A DNA stretch of 64,000 nucleotides from Verrucomicrobiota bacterium. GTDB lineage: Bacteria > Verrucomicrobiota > Verrucomicrobiia > Limisphaerales > UBA9464. Positions 43,702 to 52,716 of the stretch are shown here, piece after piece (the first letter of the stretch is position 1; each line of letters begins with the position of its first letter). Below the pieces are notes generated by a model. The model was not told the DNA's origin. It was given only the letters and a program-made list of their open reading frames with translations, and ran no database searches. The stretch lies in assembly GCA_017309115.1 (NCBI GenBank), contig JAFLEF010000026.1, positions 1 to 64,000 on the forward strand, read 5' to 3'. The position numbers and the translations under genes were made by a program.

Positions 43702-46700
43702 ATGAAATTCCTCTCGCTTGCCATTGCCGTAACCCTGGCATTTGTGGCTTCCCTGCAACTTCGGGCCGCCGTGTGGTCCGATCGACTGGAAGGATGGGAA
43801 AATGGGGTGGGTATCTGGAGCACGGCGGTCAGCGCGGACAACAGCGATTATCCGGAAGGCTCGGTGATTCCCTTCCGGTTTGTTTCCTCGTACTCGCCCA
43901 ATTCGGTTCATGTCTTGAGGATTCGGTACAACCACACAGCCGGCGGTTCGAGTCGCTTCGTGGATTACTTGGCGTCCGTCAACAGCACAGTCGCGGGTGT
44001 GCCGGTGCTGTCGGGGATTCCTCTCCCGGCTGACCAGCAGACGGCGCGGACATGGCCCATCCCAGTGGATGCCCAACTGGCGCAAGCGCGACCGGGATTC
44101 GTTCAGCCTCCAGGTGTGCTGACGACCTACAATGTCAGTCAGTTGAGTTTTTCCTCGACCTACACCACCACTGCTGGCGTTCGGGAACTTTTGGTGTGTT
44201 TTACCGTCAGTGGACTTCCCCGGACCGGCAATCGGACGGTGGTGATCGCCTTCGGGTCCCATTTGGCGACGGAGCAAGATTGGGGTGCGGGCAATGGCTC
44301 CTCTGAGTTTCCGGGATCCACGACCAAGGTTTTCGCTCAGGCGGATCGGCGTTCGATGGTGGAGGTTCCGATTGAAGTTGCCGCGGAAGCACCCTCGGCG
44401 GACCTCCAGGTGACGCAAACCGGTCCGGCGACACTCTGTTCCGGTTCCCAGGCGACTTTTGTGGTGACGGTCAAGAATCTCGGGCCGAGTCCGGCGGAGC
44501 AGGTGGAACTAACCGACATCCTTCCCGCTGGAGCTGGTCTGATTTCCGCGACGAGTTCGATCGGCACTGTGTCTGGCACCGGACCCGTCAAGCTGTCGGT
44601 AGCGACACTCGCGGCCGGAGCAGAGGCGGTCCTGACGTTGAATGTCCAGATTACGGGCCAGGCTCAGGGGGTGAATTCGGCCAGCGTTGCCGCGACCACG
44701 GCCGATCCGCAGTCCGGGAATAACTCGTCGAGTATCGGTATCGATAGCCGGGATCTGAAGGCTCCGGTCATTTCGGTGCCGGCAGATTACGTGGTCGATT
44801 TGGCGGACGGGGCTTGTGAAATGGCAGTGGGCTATGAGGGCGCTCCGGCGACGGCGGTGGATGACTGCGGTGGTCCGGTTGTGCTGACTTACAACCCGCC
44901 TTCGGGAACGATCCTGGGCCCCGGGGAACAGGTAGTGACGGTAACGGCGCGGGATGCGTCCAACAACGAATCCACGGCCACGTTCAAGATCCTGGTTCGG
45001 GACAATCCCAACATCTCCTGGCCGGTGGCGCGGTTTCTGCCGCTGATTCCGGTGGGCAATGGGTTGATGCAGGCGACGTTCACTCAGTGCTTGAATCAGT
45101 TCGATCAGTCCCGTTGGTACCGCTTTTCGGTCAAGCCGGGCGACCAAGTGATCGCGGTGCTGCAGGGGTTGACCGAGAACTACGACCTCGTGCTGTTCCG
45201 GGACATTCAGCAGACCTATGACTCGTTGGTGAATCAGGTCGATGACTTGCCCCTGTTGAATGCGCAATTCGCCCCCGACGCGTTCTCGCCGGCGGCGTTC
45301 AGCCCGGATGCCTTCAGTCCGGCCGCGTTTAGCCCCGCGGCGTTCAGTCCAGCGGCGTTTTCGCCCGCCGCGTTCAGTCCGGCCGCGTTTAGCCCGGCCG
45401 CGTTTTCTCCGGCGGCCTTCTCGCCCGCCGCGTTTAGTCCGGATGCGTTCTCGCCCGCCGCCTTTTCGCCGGCGGCGTTCAGTCCGGATGCCTTTAGCCC
45501 GGCGGCGTTCAGCCCTGCTGCGTTTTCTCCGGCGGCGTTCAGTCCGGCGGCGTTTTCGCCCGCCGCCTTCAGCCCGGCGGCGTTCTCGGATGCGCAGATC
45601 CGCAGCGTGGTGGCGGTCTCGGCGTTCCCTGGGACGGCCAGCGAAGGAGTGGTGGCCAACGTCTGGAACAACACCGGAGAGTTCTACCTGCGGGTGCGCG
45701 GTCGCAACGGGGTGTTCCAACCAGGGGCGGCCTTCGAACTGGCGGTCTACGTCATGACCGGCACCTGTGAGGATGTGGAGCTGACCCCGCCGGCCGGGAC
45801 TGGCACCGGTCCAGCCGTGACCGCGAGCGACTTCAAGACACTGATTTTGACGGACTCCGAGCGGCTTCTGGACGACGGCTCCAAAGCGGCGATGAACCAG
45901 CAGTTGGCAGTGTTCGCGGCCCGACCGGAAGTGAAAGGCAAGATCATCGATCTGGCCGCGTATCCGCAAGTGAAGTGGTTCCAGCAGCAGGCGGATGTGA
46001 ATTACGACTGCCCGTTCGCGAAGAATCTGGCGGCGGCCTCGATTCGCGAGGTGATCCGGCAATGGCGGGCCCAGAACCCCATCGCCAACGTGGTCTTGGT
46101 GGGCAATGACTCGGTGATTCCGTTTTTCCGCTATCCGGACCAGGCCATGCTGGGACCCGAGGAGAACTACATTCCGCCGGTCAACACCTTCAGTGCTTCG
46201 GAGGCGTCACTTCGATTGAACTTTGTGCTCGGTCAGGATGCCTATGGGGCCTCGTGCGAACTCCCCTTGAAGGTGGCCAGCCTGCCGTTGCCGGAGATTC
46301 CGGTGGGCCGGTTGGTGGAGAAGCCAGTCGAGATTCTGGGAATGGTGCAGGCGTATTTGGAAACGGCGGCAGGCGTGCTCCCGGCGCCCACTTCGGCCTT
46401 GGTGACCGGATATGACTTCCTGACGGACGCCGCGCTCGGGGTCGAAACGGAATTGGAAGCCGGCATGGGACGTTCCGTGGACACCTTGATCGCCCCGGCG
46501 GCTTCCGCGCCGGCCGAAGGCTGGACGGCTTCCCAACTGCGTCAGGCCCTCTTTACCAAGCGGTTGGACCTCGTTTATCTGGCCGGTCACTTCAGTGCTT
46601 TTAGCGCCTTGGCCGCGGATTACCAAACTGTGGTTGTGGCCAGCGAACTCCAGTCCGCGCCGAACAGTTTCAAGAACTCGATCCTGTTCAGTGCCGGATG

Positions 46701-48945
46701 TCATTCCGGCTACAATGCGGTGGATCAGGACGGCATTTCGCAAGTGACTCCGGAGCCGGATTGGGCCCAGGCGGCCGCGCGCCGTCAGGCCACTTTGATC
46801 GCCGGCACGGGATACCAATACGGCGACACCGACTTCATTGAGTACAGTGAACGAATCTACCTCCAATTTGCTAAGGAACTGCGCACCGGAACGGGTCCGG
46901 TGTCGGTCGGTCAGGCGTTGCTCCGGGCCAAGCGGTACTACCTGGCCACCACGCCGGCGATGCGTGGCATCCATGAAAAGTCATTCCTGGAAGCCACCCT
47001 ATTCGGACTGCCGATGCTGAGTGTGGATATGCCGGGTGAGCGGATCCCGACGGATGTCGAAGCTAGCGAAGTGGGTGTACTTAGCGGCATCACCACCAAT
47101 CCAGGGTTGTTACTCGGGTTGCAACAAAGTGATTTGTCAGTGGTTCCCAACTTTGTGGAACGGACTTTGGTACTTCAGGACATCGGCGCGAACTCCTCCG
47201 TGACGACGAAGTATCTGGAAGGTACGGACGGTGTCTTGGTGAATCCGGCGGAACCGGTCCTGCCGCTTGAGTCGTTAAATGTCGATGTTCCGCAAACCAC
47301 ACTCCGCGGAGTGGGTTGGCGCGGCGGAACCTACGAAGACGAGGCGGGAATCATTCCGTTGACCGGGGCGGCGACCACGGAGATTCGGGGCGTACACGCC
47401 AGTTTCCTGACCGATGTCCTCTATCCGGTGCGCTTCTGGTCGGTGAATTACTTCGATCTCTTGTGCGGTGGTTCCGGAGAAGTGACGCGGTTGAATGTCT
47501 GGCCGGCACAGTTTGTTTCCGACAAGGGAACTGACGTGAAGGGAACCTTGCGCCGACATACTCGCGCAGATTTCCGGCTGTTCTTCAGCGATAACTCGAC
47601 CATCTACACTCTGAACGATGGATCGGGCACCATCATTCCGGCCCTATCCGCACCGCCAGCCATCAATGGTGTGTTCAGTTCCAATGAGGCGTCAGTGGTG
47701 CGCTTCCGCGTCAACGTGACTGGAAATCCAGCGGCCGGCATTCAAGCGGTTTGGCTGAACTACACCGCCACCAAGGCGCCGTTCTATGGGCGTTGGATTC
47801 CGCTGGATCTGACCCAGAACACTACTGATACAACCTTGTGGGAGGGTGAACTCGACCTCGCGGGGACGGGACTGGTGGCCGACGATCTGCGGTACGTTGT
47901 TCAAGCCGTCAACGGCGTGGGCTTGGTGTCCATGCACACCCGTCAGGGAGCCTTCCACGTGCCGAATCAGGCCGAAGGCTGGGAGGGCGCGAGTGCGTTG
48001 CCGACTGCGGTGGAACTGCTGAGCCCTCCGGCGTCGGCTGACTATGGCAGTCTGGTTGTGCTCCGGGCCAAGTGGACCGCTGCGGGCTCGGATCCGGCCA
48101 ATCGCACGCTGGTGTTTACCTTGGGTAGCCAACAGGTCGCGGCTCGAACCGATGCCACGGGTGTTGCCCAAGCCACTCTCAACGTGCTGACCGTGCCGGG
48201 CGACTACGACCTGAAGGTATCGTACAGCGGCGAGGAGGGCTTTGGGCCAAGTACAGCGGCGGTTCCGTTCCAGGTCGTTCCCACGGCCACCTATCTGACT
48301 TTGCCGGCTCCCGCCGCGTCCCCTGCCGCCCCAGTCATGCCGAGCGGCGACGTGAGTGTGCAGTTGTCGGATGCGAATGGTCCGTTGATCGAACGTTCTG
48401 TGCTCTTTGTGGCCACGGGAACGTCCACGATCGTCCGGTCCGTGATCACGGATCTCACGGGGCGGGCCCGGATGGGAACCATTCCGTCTGGGACGTACTC
48501 AGTGACGGCGTACTTCGGAAAACTCGTGACGTTGCCGGATGGAACCACGTTGGTTGATCTACGCGATGTCCGCTATCAGGGATCTCAAGTCACCACGCGG
48601 TTGAGCTTCGACAATGATCCTCCGGCTGGCTATGTCGTGGTGAACAAGCCGGTCCTGCGCAATCCCAACCACAAGATGGTCACCGTCACAGTGTGTCCGT
48701 TCTTTACCGATCCGAGTGGCACTCCGGTGACGCGCATCCTCAGCGTGACCAGCAACGAGCCAGAGAATGGCACCGGCGATGGCGATGTGGGGCCGGACAT
48801 CCAGGTGACGGGAGCGGTGACGGTGCGGTTGCGTGCGGAGCGTGCGGGCACGGGCACAGGGCGCATCTACACACTGGTGGTGGAGACCAAGGATCCGCTC
48901 GGCAACAAGCGGATTGATACCCTGACGGTCACCGTGCCCAAGTGA
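43702..48945 (+). CDS. Giant exported protein: DUF11, HYR, AFSPA repeat, gingipain-like region, Ig-like
   Basis: 1,747 aa with a signal peptide (MKFLSLAIAVTLAFVASLQL). In order: an unassigned beta region (25-230); a DUF11-type repeat (about 233-347; FVVTVKNLGPSPAEQVELTD); a HYR-like Ig domain (352-433; ASNNESTATFKILV); a PPC-like domain (440-510; YRFSVKPGDQVIAVLQ); a run of 20 consecutive AFSPA/AFSPD units (527-626); and a peptidase C25 (gingipain) caspase-like region (about 700-1120) with His963 in VYLAGHFSAF and Cys1000 in LFSAGCHSGYN. Ig-like strands fill the C-terminal third (PGDYDLKVSYSGEEGFGPST). No PEP-CTERM or sorting tail was seen. Proteolytic activity is inferred from the His/Cys pair only. 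Confidence 0.78.
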   Translation: MKFLSLAIAVTLAFVASLQLRAAVWSDRLEGWENGVGIWSTAVSADNSDYPEGSVIPFRFVSSYSPNSVHVLRIRYNHTAGGSSRFVDYLASVNSTVAGVPVLSGIPLPADQQTARTWPIPVDAQLAQARPGFVQPPGVLTTYNVSQLSFSSTYTTTAGVRELLVCFTVSGLPRTGNRTVVIAFGSHLATEQDWGAGNGSSEFPGSTTKVFAQADRRSMVEVPIEVAAEAPSADLQVTQTGPATLCSGSQATFVVTVKNLGPSPAEQVELTDILPAGAGLISATSSIGTVSGTGPVKLSVATLAAGAEAVLTLNVQITGQAQGVNSASVAATTADPQSGNNSSSIGIDSRDLKAPVISVPADYVVDLADGACEMAVGYEGAPATAVDDCGGPVVLTYNPPSGTILGPGEQVVTVTARDASNNESTATFKILVRDNPNISWPVARFLPLIPVGNGLMQATFTQCLNQFDQSRWYRFSVKPGDQVIAVLQGLTENYDLVLFRDIQQTYDSLVNQVDDLPLLNAQFAPDAFSPAAFSPDAFSPAAFSPAAFSPAAFSPAAFSPAAFSPAAFSPAAFSPAAFSPDAFSPAAFSPAAFSPDAFSPAAFSPAAFSPAAFSPAAFSPAAFSPAAFSDAQIRSVVAVSAFPGTASEGVVANVWNNTGEFYLRVRGRNGVFQPGAAFELAVYVMTGTCEDVELTPPAGTGTGPAVTASDFKTLILTDSERLLDDGSKAAMNQQLAVFAARPEVKGKIIDLAAYPQVKWFQQQADVNYDCPFAKNLAAASIREVIRQWRAQNPIANVVLVGNDSVIPFFRYPDQAMLGPEENYIPPVNTFSASEASLRLNFVLGQDAYGASCELPLKVASLPLPEIPVGRLVEKPVEILGMVQAYLETAAGVLPAPTSALVTGYDFLTDAALGVETELEAGMGRSVDTLIAPAASAPAEGWTASQLRQALFTKRLDLVYLAGHFSAFSALAADYQTVVVASELQSAPNSFKNSILFSAGCHSGYNAVDQDGISQVTPEPDWAQAAARRQATLIAGTGYQYGDTDFIEYSERIYLQFAKELRTGTGPVSVGQALLRAKRYYLATTPAMRGIHEKSFLEATLFGLPMLSVDMPGERIPTDVEASEVGVLSGITTNPGLLLGLQQSDLSVVPNFVERTLVLQDIGANSSVTTKYLEGTDGVLVNPAEPVLPLESLNVDVPQTTLRGVGWRGGTYEDEAGIIPLTGAATTEIRGVHASFLTDVLYPVRFWSVNYFDLLCGGSGEVTRLNVWPAQFVSDKGTDVKGTLRRHTRADFRLFFSDNSTIYTLNDGSGTIIPALSAPPAINGVFSSNEASVVRFRVNVTGNPAAGIQAVWLNYTATKAPFYGRWIPLDLTQNTTDTTLWEGELDLAGTGLVADDLRYVVQAVNGVGLVSMHTRQGAFHVPNQAEGWEGASALPTAVELLSPPASADYGSLVVLRAKWTAAGSDPANRTLVFTLGSQQVAARTDATGVAQATLNVLTVPGDYDLKVSYSGEEGFGPSTAAVPFQVVPTATYLTLPAPAASPAAPVMPSGDVSVQLSDANGPLIERSVLFVATGTSTIVRSVITDLTGRARMGTIPSGTYSVTAYFGKLVTLPDGTTLVDLRDVRYQGSQVTTRLSFDNDPPAGYVVVNKPVLRNPNHKMVTVTVCPFFTDPSGTPVTRILSVTSNEPENGTGDGDVGPDIQVTGAVTVRLRAERAGTGTGRIYTLVVETKDPLGNKRIDTLTVTVPK
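45280..45594 (+). repeat. 20-unit pentapeptide (AFSPA/AFSPD) coding repeat
   Basis: Twenty 15-bp units encode AFSPA (17) or AFSPD (3), preceded by a QFAPD unit and closed by AFSDA. Serine is written AGT, AGC, TCG or TCT and Phe TTC or TTT in a shuffled order, so the DNA copies are diverged while the peptide is constant. Confidence 0.95.
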
Positions 48946-48960
48946 GGCCCTAGGCGGGTG

Positions 48961-48990
48961 AGACCGCTTCGGGAGTACCCGGAGCGGTCT
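48961..48990. terminator. Bidirectional hairpin between convergent genes
   Basis: AGACCGCTTCGGG pairs with CCCGGAGCGGTCT around loop AGTA: 13 pairs, one G-T. It lies 15 nt after the giant-protein stop and 3 nt before the WD40 stop codon. There is no T-run on either side, so it may terminate weakly or stabilise the 3' ends. Confidence 0.6.
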
Positions 48991-48993
48991 GGC

Positions 48994-50025
48994 TTAGAGG
49001 TCCACCACTGCGAGGGCGAGGGTTCCTTCCTTGGTGCCGATGGCTAGGTAGCGACCGTCGGGACTCCACGACAAGGAACTGACGGCTCCCGGAACCTGAT
49101 AGCGGCGCAGGGGAAGGGTGCCTTTACCGGCATTCCATAAGAGGACCTGCCCATCCTCGGACCCACTGGCGAGCAGATGTCCGGCGCGTTGGTAGGCTAA
49201 GCGATTAATTCGTTGGGCGTGACCGGTCAGAATACGGGGCGCGGTTCCCGCGGGACCGGAGCCCTGACAATCCCACACCATCACTTCGGTGCCATCGGCG
49301 GTCGCCAGGAAGCGGCTTCCGTAATGCCAAGCCAGTTCCCGCACCTTGACGGAATAGCCGCTCATGGCGAGTTCGTCGCCCGGCCGATAGGGCAATTCCC
49401 AAATTTGGACGCATTGCTCCTGGGTGCCTGCCGCGATCCAGCGTTGGTCGGGACTCCACGCGAGGGAGATCATCGAGGTTTTCCAGACCAAGGGCGGTTC
49501 TGTTTCTCCGCTGGAGACATTCCAGCGATAGACTTCGCCATAACTGGTGGTGGCTAGGACTTTCGAATCCGCGCGCCAAGCCAAGGCGGTGACAGTGCTG
49601 CTGCGAGGAGTACCCCGCTGAATTTGGGTGCCATCCGCGGAGATCACCTGGATCTCCTTGCCCGCGCCGATGGCCCAACGACGGCCATCCGGAGCCCAAG
49701 CCAATTGCTCGATCCATTTCGAGGTGGTGGGGATGGACTGCCGCGGGGCGTCTTCGTCCGGATGCCAGAGACGGGCGAAGCCATCCTGACCCACGCTAGC
49801 GACGACTGAGGCAGTGGGAGAAAAGGCTGCGGCAAAAGATCCCAGTTGGTGTCCAGACCAGTGTCGCCGGACTCCTCCGTTCGAGGCGTAAACCAAGAAC
49901 AGGGGACCTAGCGATCCGGTGGCCACCAGGGATTGCCCATCCGGCGACCAGGAAATTGTTGGGAGGAAGTCGCCTAGAGATTGGGACCACTCCAAGGGAC
50001 GTTCCGGAACAAAGACTGAACTCAC
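48994..50025 (-). CDS. WD40-repeat beta-propeller protein
   Basis: 343 aa, cytoplasmic (no signal peptide), made of WD40-type blades: ISWSPDGQSLVATGS, ASVGQDGFARLWHPDED, LAWAPDGRRWAIGAG, LAWSPDQRWIAAGTQEQCVQ, LLASGSEDGQVLLWN, LSWSPDGRYLAIGTKEGTL. Such propellers serve as protein-binding platforms. The start is GTG 50025. It lies 30 nt downstream of the COG0523 GTPase gene on the same strand, so the two are probably co-transcribed and may work together. Confidence 0.87.
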   Translation of the reverse strand: MSSVFVPERPLEWSQSLGDFLPTISWSPDGQSLVATGSLGPLFLVYASNGGVRRHWSGHQLGSFAAAFSPTASVVASVGQDGFARLWHPDEDAPRQSIPTTSKWIEQLAWAPDGRRWAIGAGKEIQVISADGTQIQRGTPRSSTVTALAWRADSKVLATTSYGEVYRWNVSSGETEPPLVWKTSMISLAWSPDQRWIAAGTQEQCVQIWELPYRPGDELAMSGYSVKVRELAWHYGSRFLATADGTEVMVWDCQGSGPAGTAPRILTGHAQRINRLAYQRAGHLLASGSEDGQVLLWNAGKGTLPLRRYQVPGAVSSLSWSPDGRYLAIGTKEGTLALAVVDL

Positions 50026-50055
50026 TCCTGCGTCGGGTCAGAGGTCGGCCTGAGA

Positions 50056-51522
50056 TCAGGCGAGGCAACGGCGAAATCCAGCGTGCAACGCTTCCCGATC
50101 CAGATTGCGTCCGATGAAGACAATTTGGCTCTTTCGTTCGGCGGCATCCTTCCACGGCCGATCGGCTTTGCCTTCGAACAGCATATGGACGCCTTGGAAG
50201 ATGAAGCGATTGGGCGAATTGCGAAGGTTCAGCACGCCCTTCATGCGGAAGATGTCCTGTCCCTTGGTTTGCAGCAGTTCGCTTAACCATGCGTTCAGTT
50301 TCTTGGCGTCCAATTCGCGAAGTTCTTCGAAACCGACGCTGGTCACTGTTTCGTCGTGGGAGTGGTGGTGGCCACCGTGTTCGTGGACGTGTTCGGGTTC
50401 GATCCGTTTTCCTGACCGTTCTAGTCGGCCGGAAAACTCATCCAATCCGTGTTGGGTGAACAGCCCATAGGCGCCGGGTTCCAGGATGCTAATGCGGTAG
50501 GAGGATCGGTCGGGTCCCAGGACCAGCTTGGAGACCCGTTTGCCAGGGCGGAGGTCGCCGTCGGGGCGCACCGAGGTGGCCGGATGAGTGAACAGATTGG
50601 CGGCCAGATCTTCCGCGTCATGCAGGGCGGAATGGAGGCCCCCGTGGCAGTGCTCACCATCGCCATGGGTGTGTTCGTGGTCATGGTCGTGGTCATGATC
50701 ATGATCCGCTTTCGCTTCGTCTCCGTGCTCATGGTCATGCTCGTGGTCGTGGTCGACCGTCAGCGGCAGCAGCACCACGCCCATGACCGGATCCGGTCCG
50801 GACTCCAGCACCAGTTGATAGTCGCCGGCTTCCAAGTGGTAGCCCCCGCTCCACTCAAACGGCAGTTCCTTCTCCAGGAAGTCCCCGTCGAGACTCAGTC
50901 GTTGGTCTAGGTCGAACGCATGCAGATTTAGTACGTCGTCCGCTCCCAAGGATGCCTGCGTCGTGCGATGGATCTTGGCTACGCTGTTGATGCTGCGCAC
51001 CCGTTCTTCCAAGGCGGCGAGTTCCTCGGGGGTGACCAAGTCGATTTTGTTCAGGAGAATTCGGTCGGCGAAGGCGATTTGTTCCTTGGCTTCCGGGGCG
51101 TCGCCCAAGTGCAGGCTGATATGTTTGGCATCCACCAATGTGACGATTCCGTCCAAGCGGAATGCTGACTTCATCTCGTCGTCACTAAAGAAGGTCTGGG
51201 CCACTGGGCCGGGGTCAGCCAAGCCAGTTGTTTCGACCAGGATGTAGTCAAACTTGTCCCGGCGTTTCAGCAATTGACCCAGGATGCGGATGAGATCGCC
51301 ACGAACGGTGCAGCAAATGCACCCGTTGTTCATTTCGAAGATTTCCTCATCGGCGTTGATGACCAGGGCGTTGTCGATGCCGATCTCGCCAAACTCGTTT
51401 TCAATGACCGCAATGCGTTTGCCGTGATTGGCAGTCAGTAGGCGGTTCAGCAGGGTCGTTTTGCCGGCGCCAAGAAATCCGGTCAAGACGGTCACTGGAA
51501 TGCGGGAGTCAGAAGCGGCCAT
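50056..51522 (-). CDS. COG0523 (CobW/ZNG-type) metallochaperone GTPase
   Basis: 488 aa. The G1 loop GFLGAGKTT is at residues 15-23, the family metal motif GCICC (CxCC) at 67-71, LVETTGLADPGPV near 95 and the G4 NKID at 158-161. The C-terminal CobW_C domain is about 395-488. Between them is an unusually long insert with a strand-rich module (220-255) and His-rich tracts at 257-293 (DHDHEHDHEH; DHDHDHDHDHEHTH) and 378-389 (EHVHEHGGHHHSHD). COG0523 GTPases deliver Zn, Ni or Co to client proteins; the His tracts favour zinc or nickel. The start ATG 51522 was chosen; the upstream 13 residues are not conserved. No Zur-box was recognised. Confidence 0.9.
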   Translation of the reverse strand: MAASDSRIPVTVLTGFLGAGKTTLLNRLLTANHGKRIAVIENEFGEIGIDNALVINADEEIFEMNNGCICCTVRGDLIRILGQLLKRRDKFDYILVETTGLADPGPVAQTFFSDDEMKSAFRLDGIVTLVDAKHISLHLGDAPEAKEQIAFADRILLNKIDLVTPEELAALEERVRSINSVAKIHRTTQASLGADDVLNLHAFDLDQRLSLDGDFLEKELPFEWSGGYHLEAGDYQLVLESGPDPVMGVVLLPLTVDHDHEHDHEHGDEAKADHDHDHDHDHEHTHGDGEHCHGGLHSALHDAEDLAANLFTHPATSVRPDGDLRPGKRVSKLVLGPDRSSYRISILEPGAYGLFTQHGLDEFSGRLERSGKRIEPEHVHEHGGHHHSHDETVTSVGFEELRELDAKKLNAWLSELLQTKGQDIFRMKGVLNLRNSPNRFIFQGVHMLFEGKADRPWKDAAERKSQIVFIGRNLDREALHAGFRRCLA

Positions 51523-51597
51523 AGGAATGCAAAGAGTTAGCGTTAGAAAGCGATGAAGCAACCCGGCTGTGGGGATTCAGAGGGGTGGAAGTGAAAT

Positions 51598-51840
51598 TCA
51601 GTTTCCGAAGCACCCGCACGCGGATCCGCAGGAGTGTCGGCTAGGTGCTGGGGCGGGGGTTGAGGAGCTATCGCCGCCGCCTACCAATGGAGCGAAGCCG
51701 CCGGAGATCACCCGGCGAACGGGAACTCCGGTCTCGGGGTCGCGTTCCAGCGGGGATTCCTTCATCGATTGCTTTACTTCGAAACGGCGGCTGACTTCGT
51801 CGGGCCGGCTGGGGATGGTTTCGTAGATGTAGGTTGGCAT
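51598..51840 (-). CDS. FmdB-like small protein lacking the zinc ribbon
   Basis: 80 aa. MPTYIYETIPSRPDEVSRRF resembles the FmdB regulatory-protein start, but the two CxxC pairs of the classical ribbon are missing. A Gly/Pro-rich linker leads to a Cys-rich end (HSCGSACGCFGN) with four Cys. It lies 75 nt upstream of the COG0523 GTPase gene on the same strand and might be a metal-binding client. The start ATG 51840 gives the conserved N-terminus. Confidence 0.7.
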   Translation of the reverse strand: MPTYIYETIPSRPDEVSRRFEVKQSMKESPLERDPETGVPVRRVISGGFAPLVGGGDSSSTPAPAPSRHSCGSACGCFGN

Positions 51841-51967
51841 GATGACGCGGTGATCATAAACGGAGTGCGGCGTCATTGGAAGAGGGGGAAATGGGGGGAA
51901 ATGGGCTTTGGCCGCGGGAACGGTTGCTCCCGTCCCGGCGAACATGACACGCTGGAGGCGCCTTCCG

Positions 51968-52627
51968 ATGCGTTGCTACATTACCGCCGGCCCCACCTGG
52001 GAACCACTCGATCAAGCGCGTCGGCTGACCAATTTTTCCACGGGCAGCTTGGGGGGAGAATTGGCTAATGCCCTGGCGGCCGCGGGACACGAAGTGACGT
52101 TGTTTCTTTCGGAAACCGCCGTCTGGCGCTCGCCGCTGGCAGCGGTTTCGGTTCGGAGCTTTTCCACGACCCAATCTCTTTGGGACGTCATTCAGGGTCG
52201 GGCCGAAACGGGGCCGGTGGCGTTTTTCCATGCCGCGGCGGTCAGCGACTTTGCCGCAGGGGCTAAATTCCGAGGATCAGTAGATGGTCCCCGTCAGCCC
52301 GAACGAAGCGGAAAACCCTCGACCCAGGGGGGAAGCTTGTGGGTCGAACTGGTACCTACGCCTAAGATTCTGTCGCAGCTTCGAACTTGGTTTCCGGCGG
52401 GGTTTCTAACTGGCTGGAAGTACGAAGTGGAAGGTGGACCTCAGTCGGCCTTGGGACGAGGGGAAGAGCAGTTGGCGCGTAGCCAGACCGATGCCTGTGT
52501 GGTCAATGGACCGGCCTGGGGCGATGGCTTCTGTTGGTTGCACCGCTCAGGTCGCCGTGTGACTTGGGAAACACGTCAGGAGCTGATTCGGCATTTACGG
52601 GACAATTTGGGCGAAGTCGGGTCTTAA
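51968..52627 (+). CDS. CoaB-like phosphopantothenoylcysteine-ligase domain protein
   Basis: 219 aa covering only the CoaB half of the CoaBC flavoprotein family (MRCYITAGPTWEPLDQARRL; NFSTGSLGGELANALAAAGH; FFHAAAVSDFAAGAKFRGS; LVPTPKILSQLRTWFPAG). CoaB ligates cysteine to 4'-phosphopantothenate in coenzyme A synthesis. No CoaC (decarboxylase) half adjoins, so CoaC would have to be encoded elsewhere. The start ATG 51968 gives the conserved N-terminus. Divergent from the FmdB-like gene. Confidence 0.85.
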   Translation: MRCYITAGPTWEPLDQARRLTNFSTGSLGGELANALAAAGHEVTLFLSETAVWRSPLAAVSVRSFSTTQSLWDVIQGRAETGPVAFFHAAAVSDFAAGAKFRGSVDGPRQPERSGKPSTQGGSLWVELVPTPKILSQLRTWFPAGFLTGWKYEVEGGPQSALGRGEEQLARSQTDACVVNGPAWGDGFCWLHRSGRRVTWETRQELIRHLRDNLGEVGS

Positions 52628-52716
52628 GAGGGCGAGGAAATCCCGGGAAATCCCGCGGTTGGGCGAGGTTCCTGCTTTAATGTCGTGCTCGATCGGCCTA
52701 GAACCCATTTGGTCCA

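Noticed and set aside
45234-45757. Open frames on both strands through the AFSPA repeat (Arg/Ser-rich plus frame, AAGLNAAGE-like minus frame)
   Set aside because: A 15-bp period keeps all frames open; only the AFSPA frame continues into flanking domains.
48800-48945. Possible PEP-CTERM or other sorting signal on the giant protein
   Set aside because: The C-terminus is a beta-rich domain ending LTVTVPK with no hydrophobic helix or basic tail.
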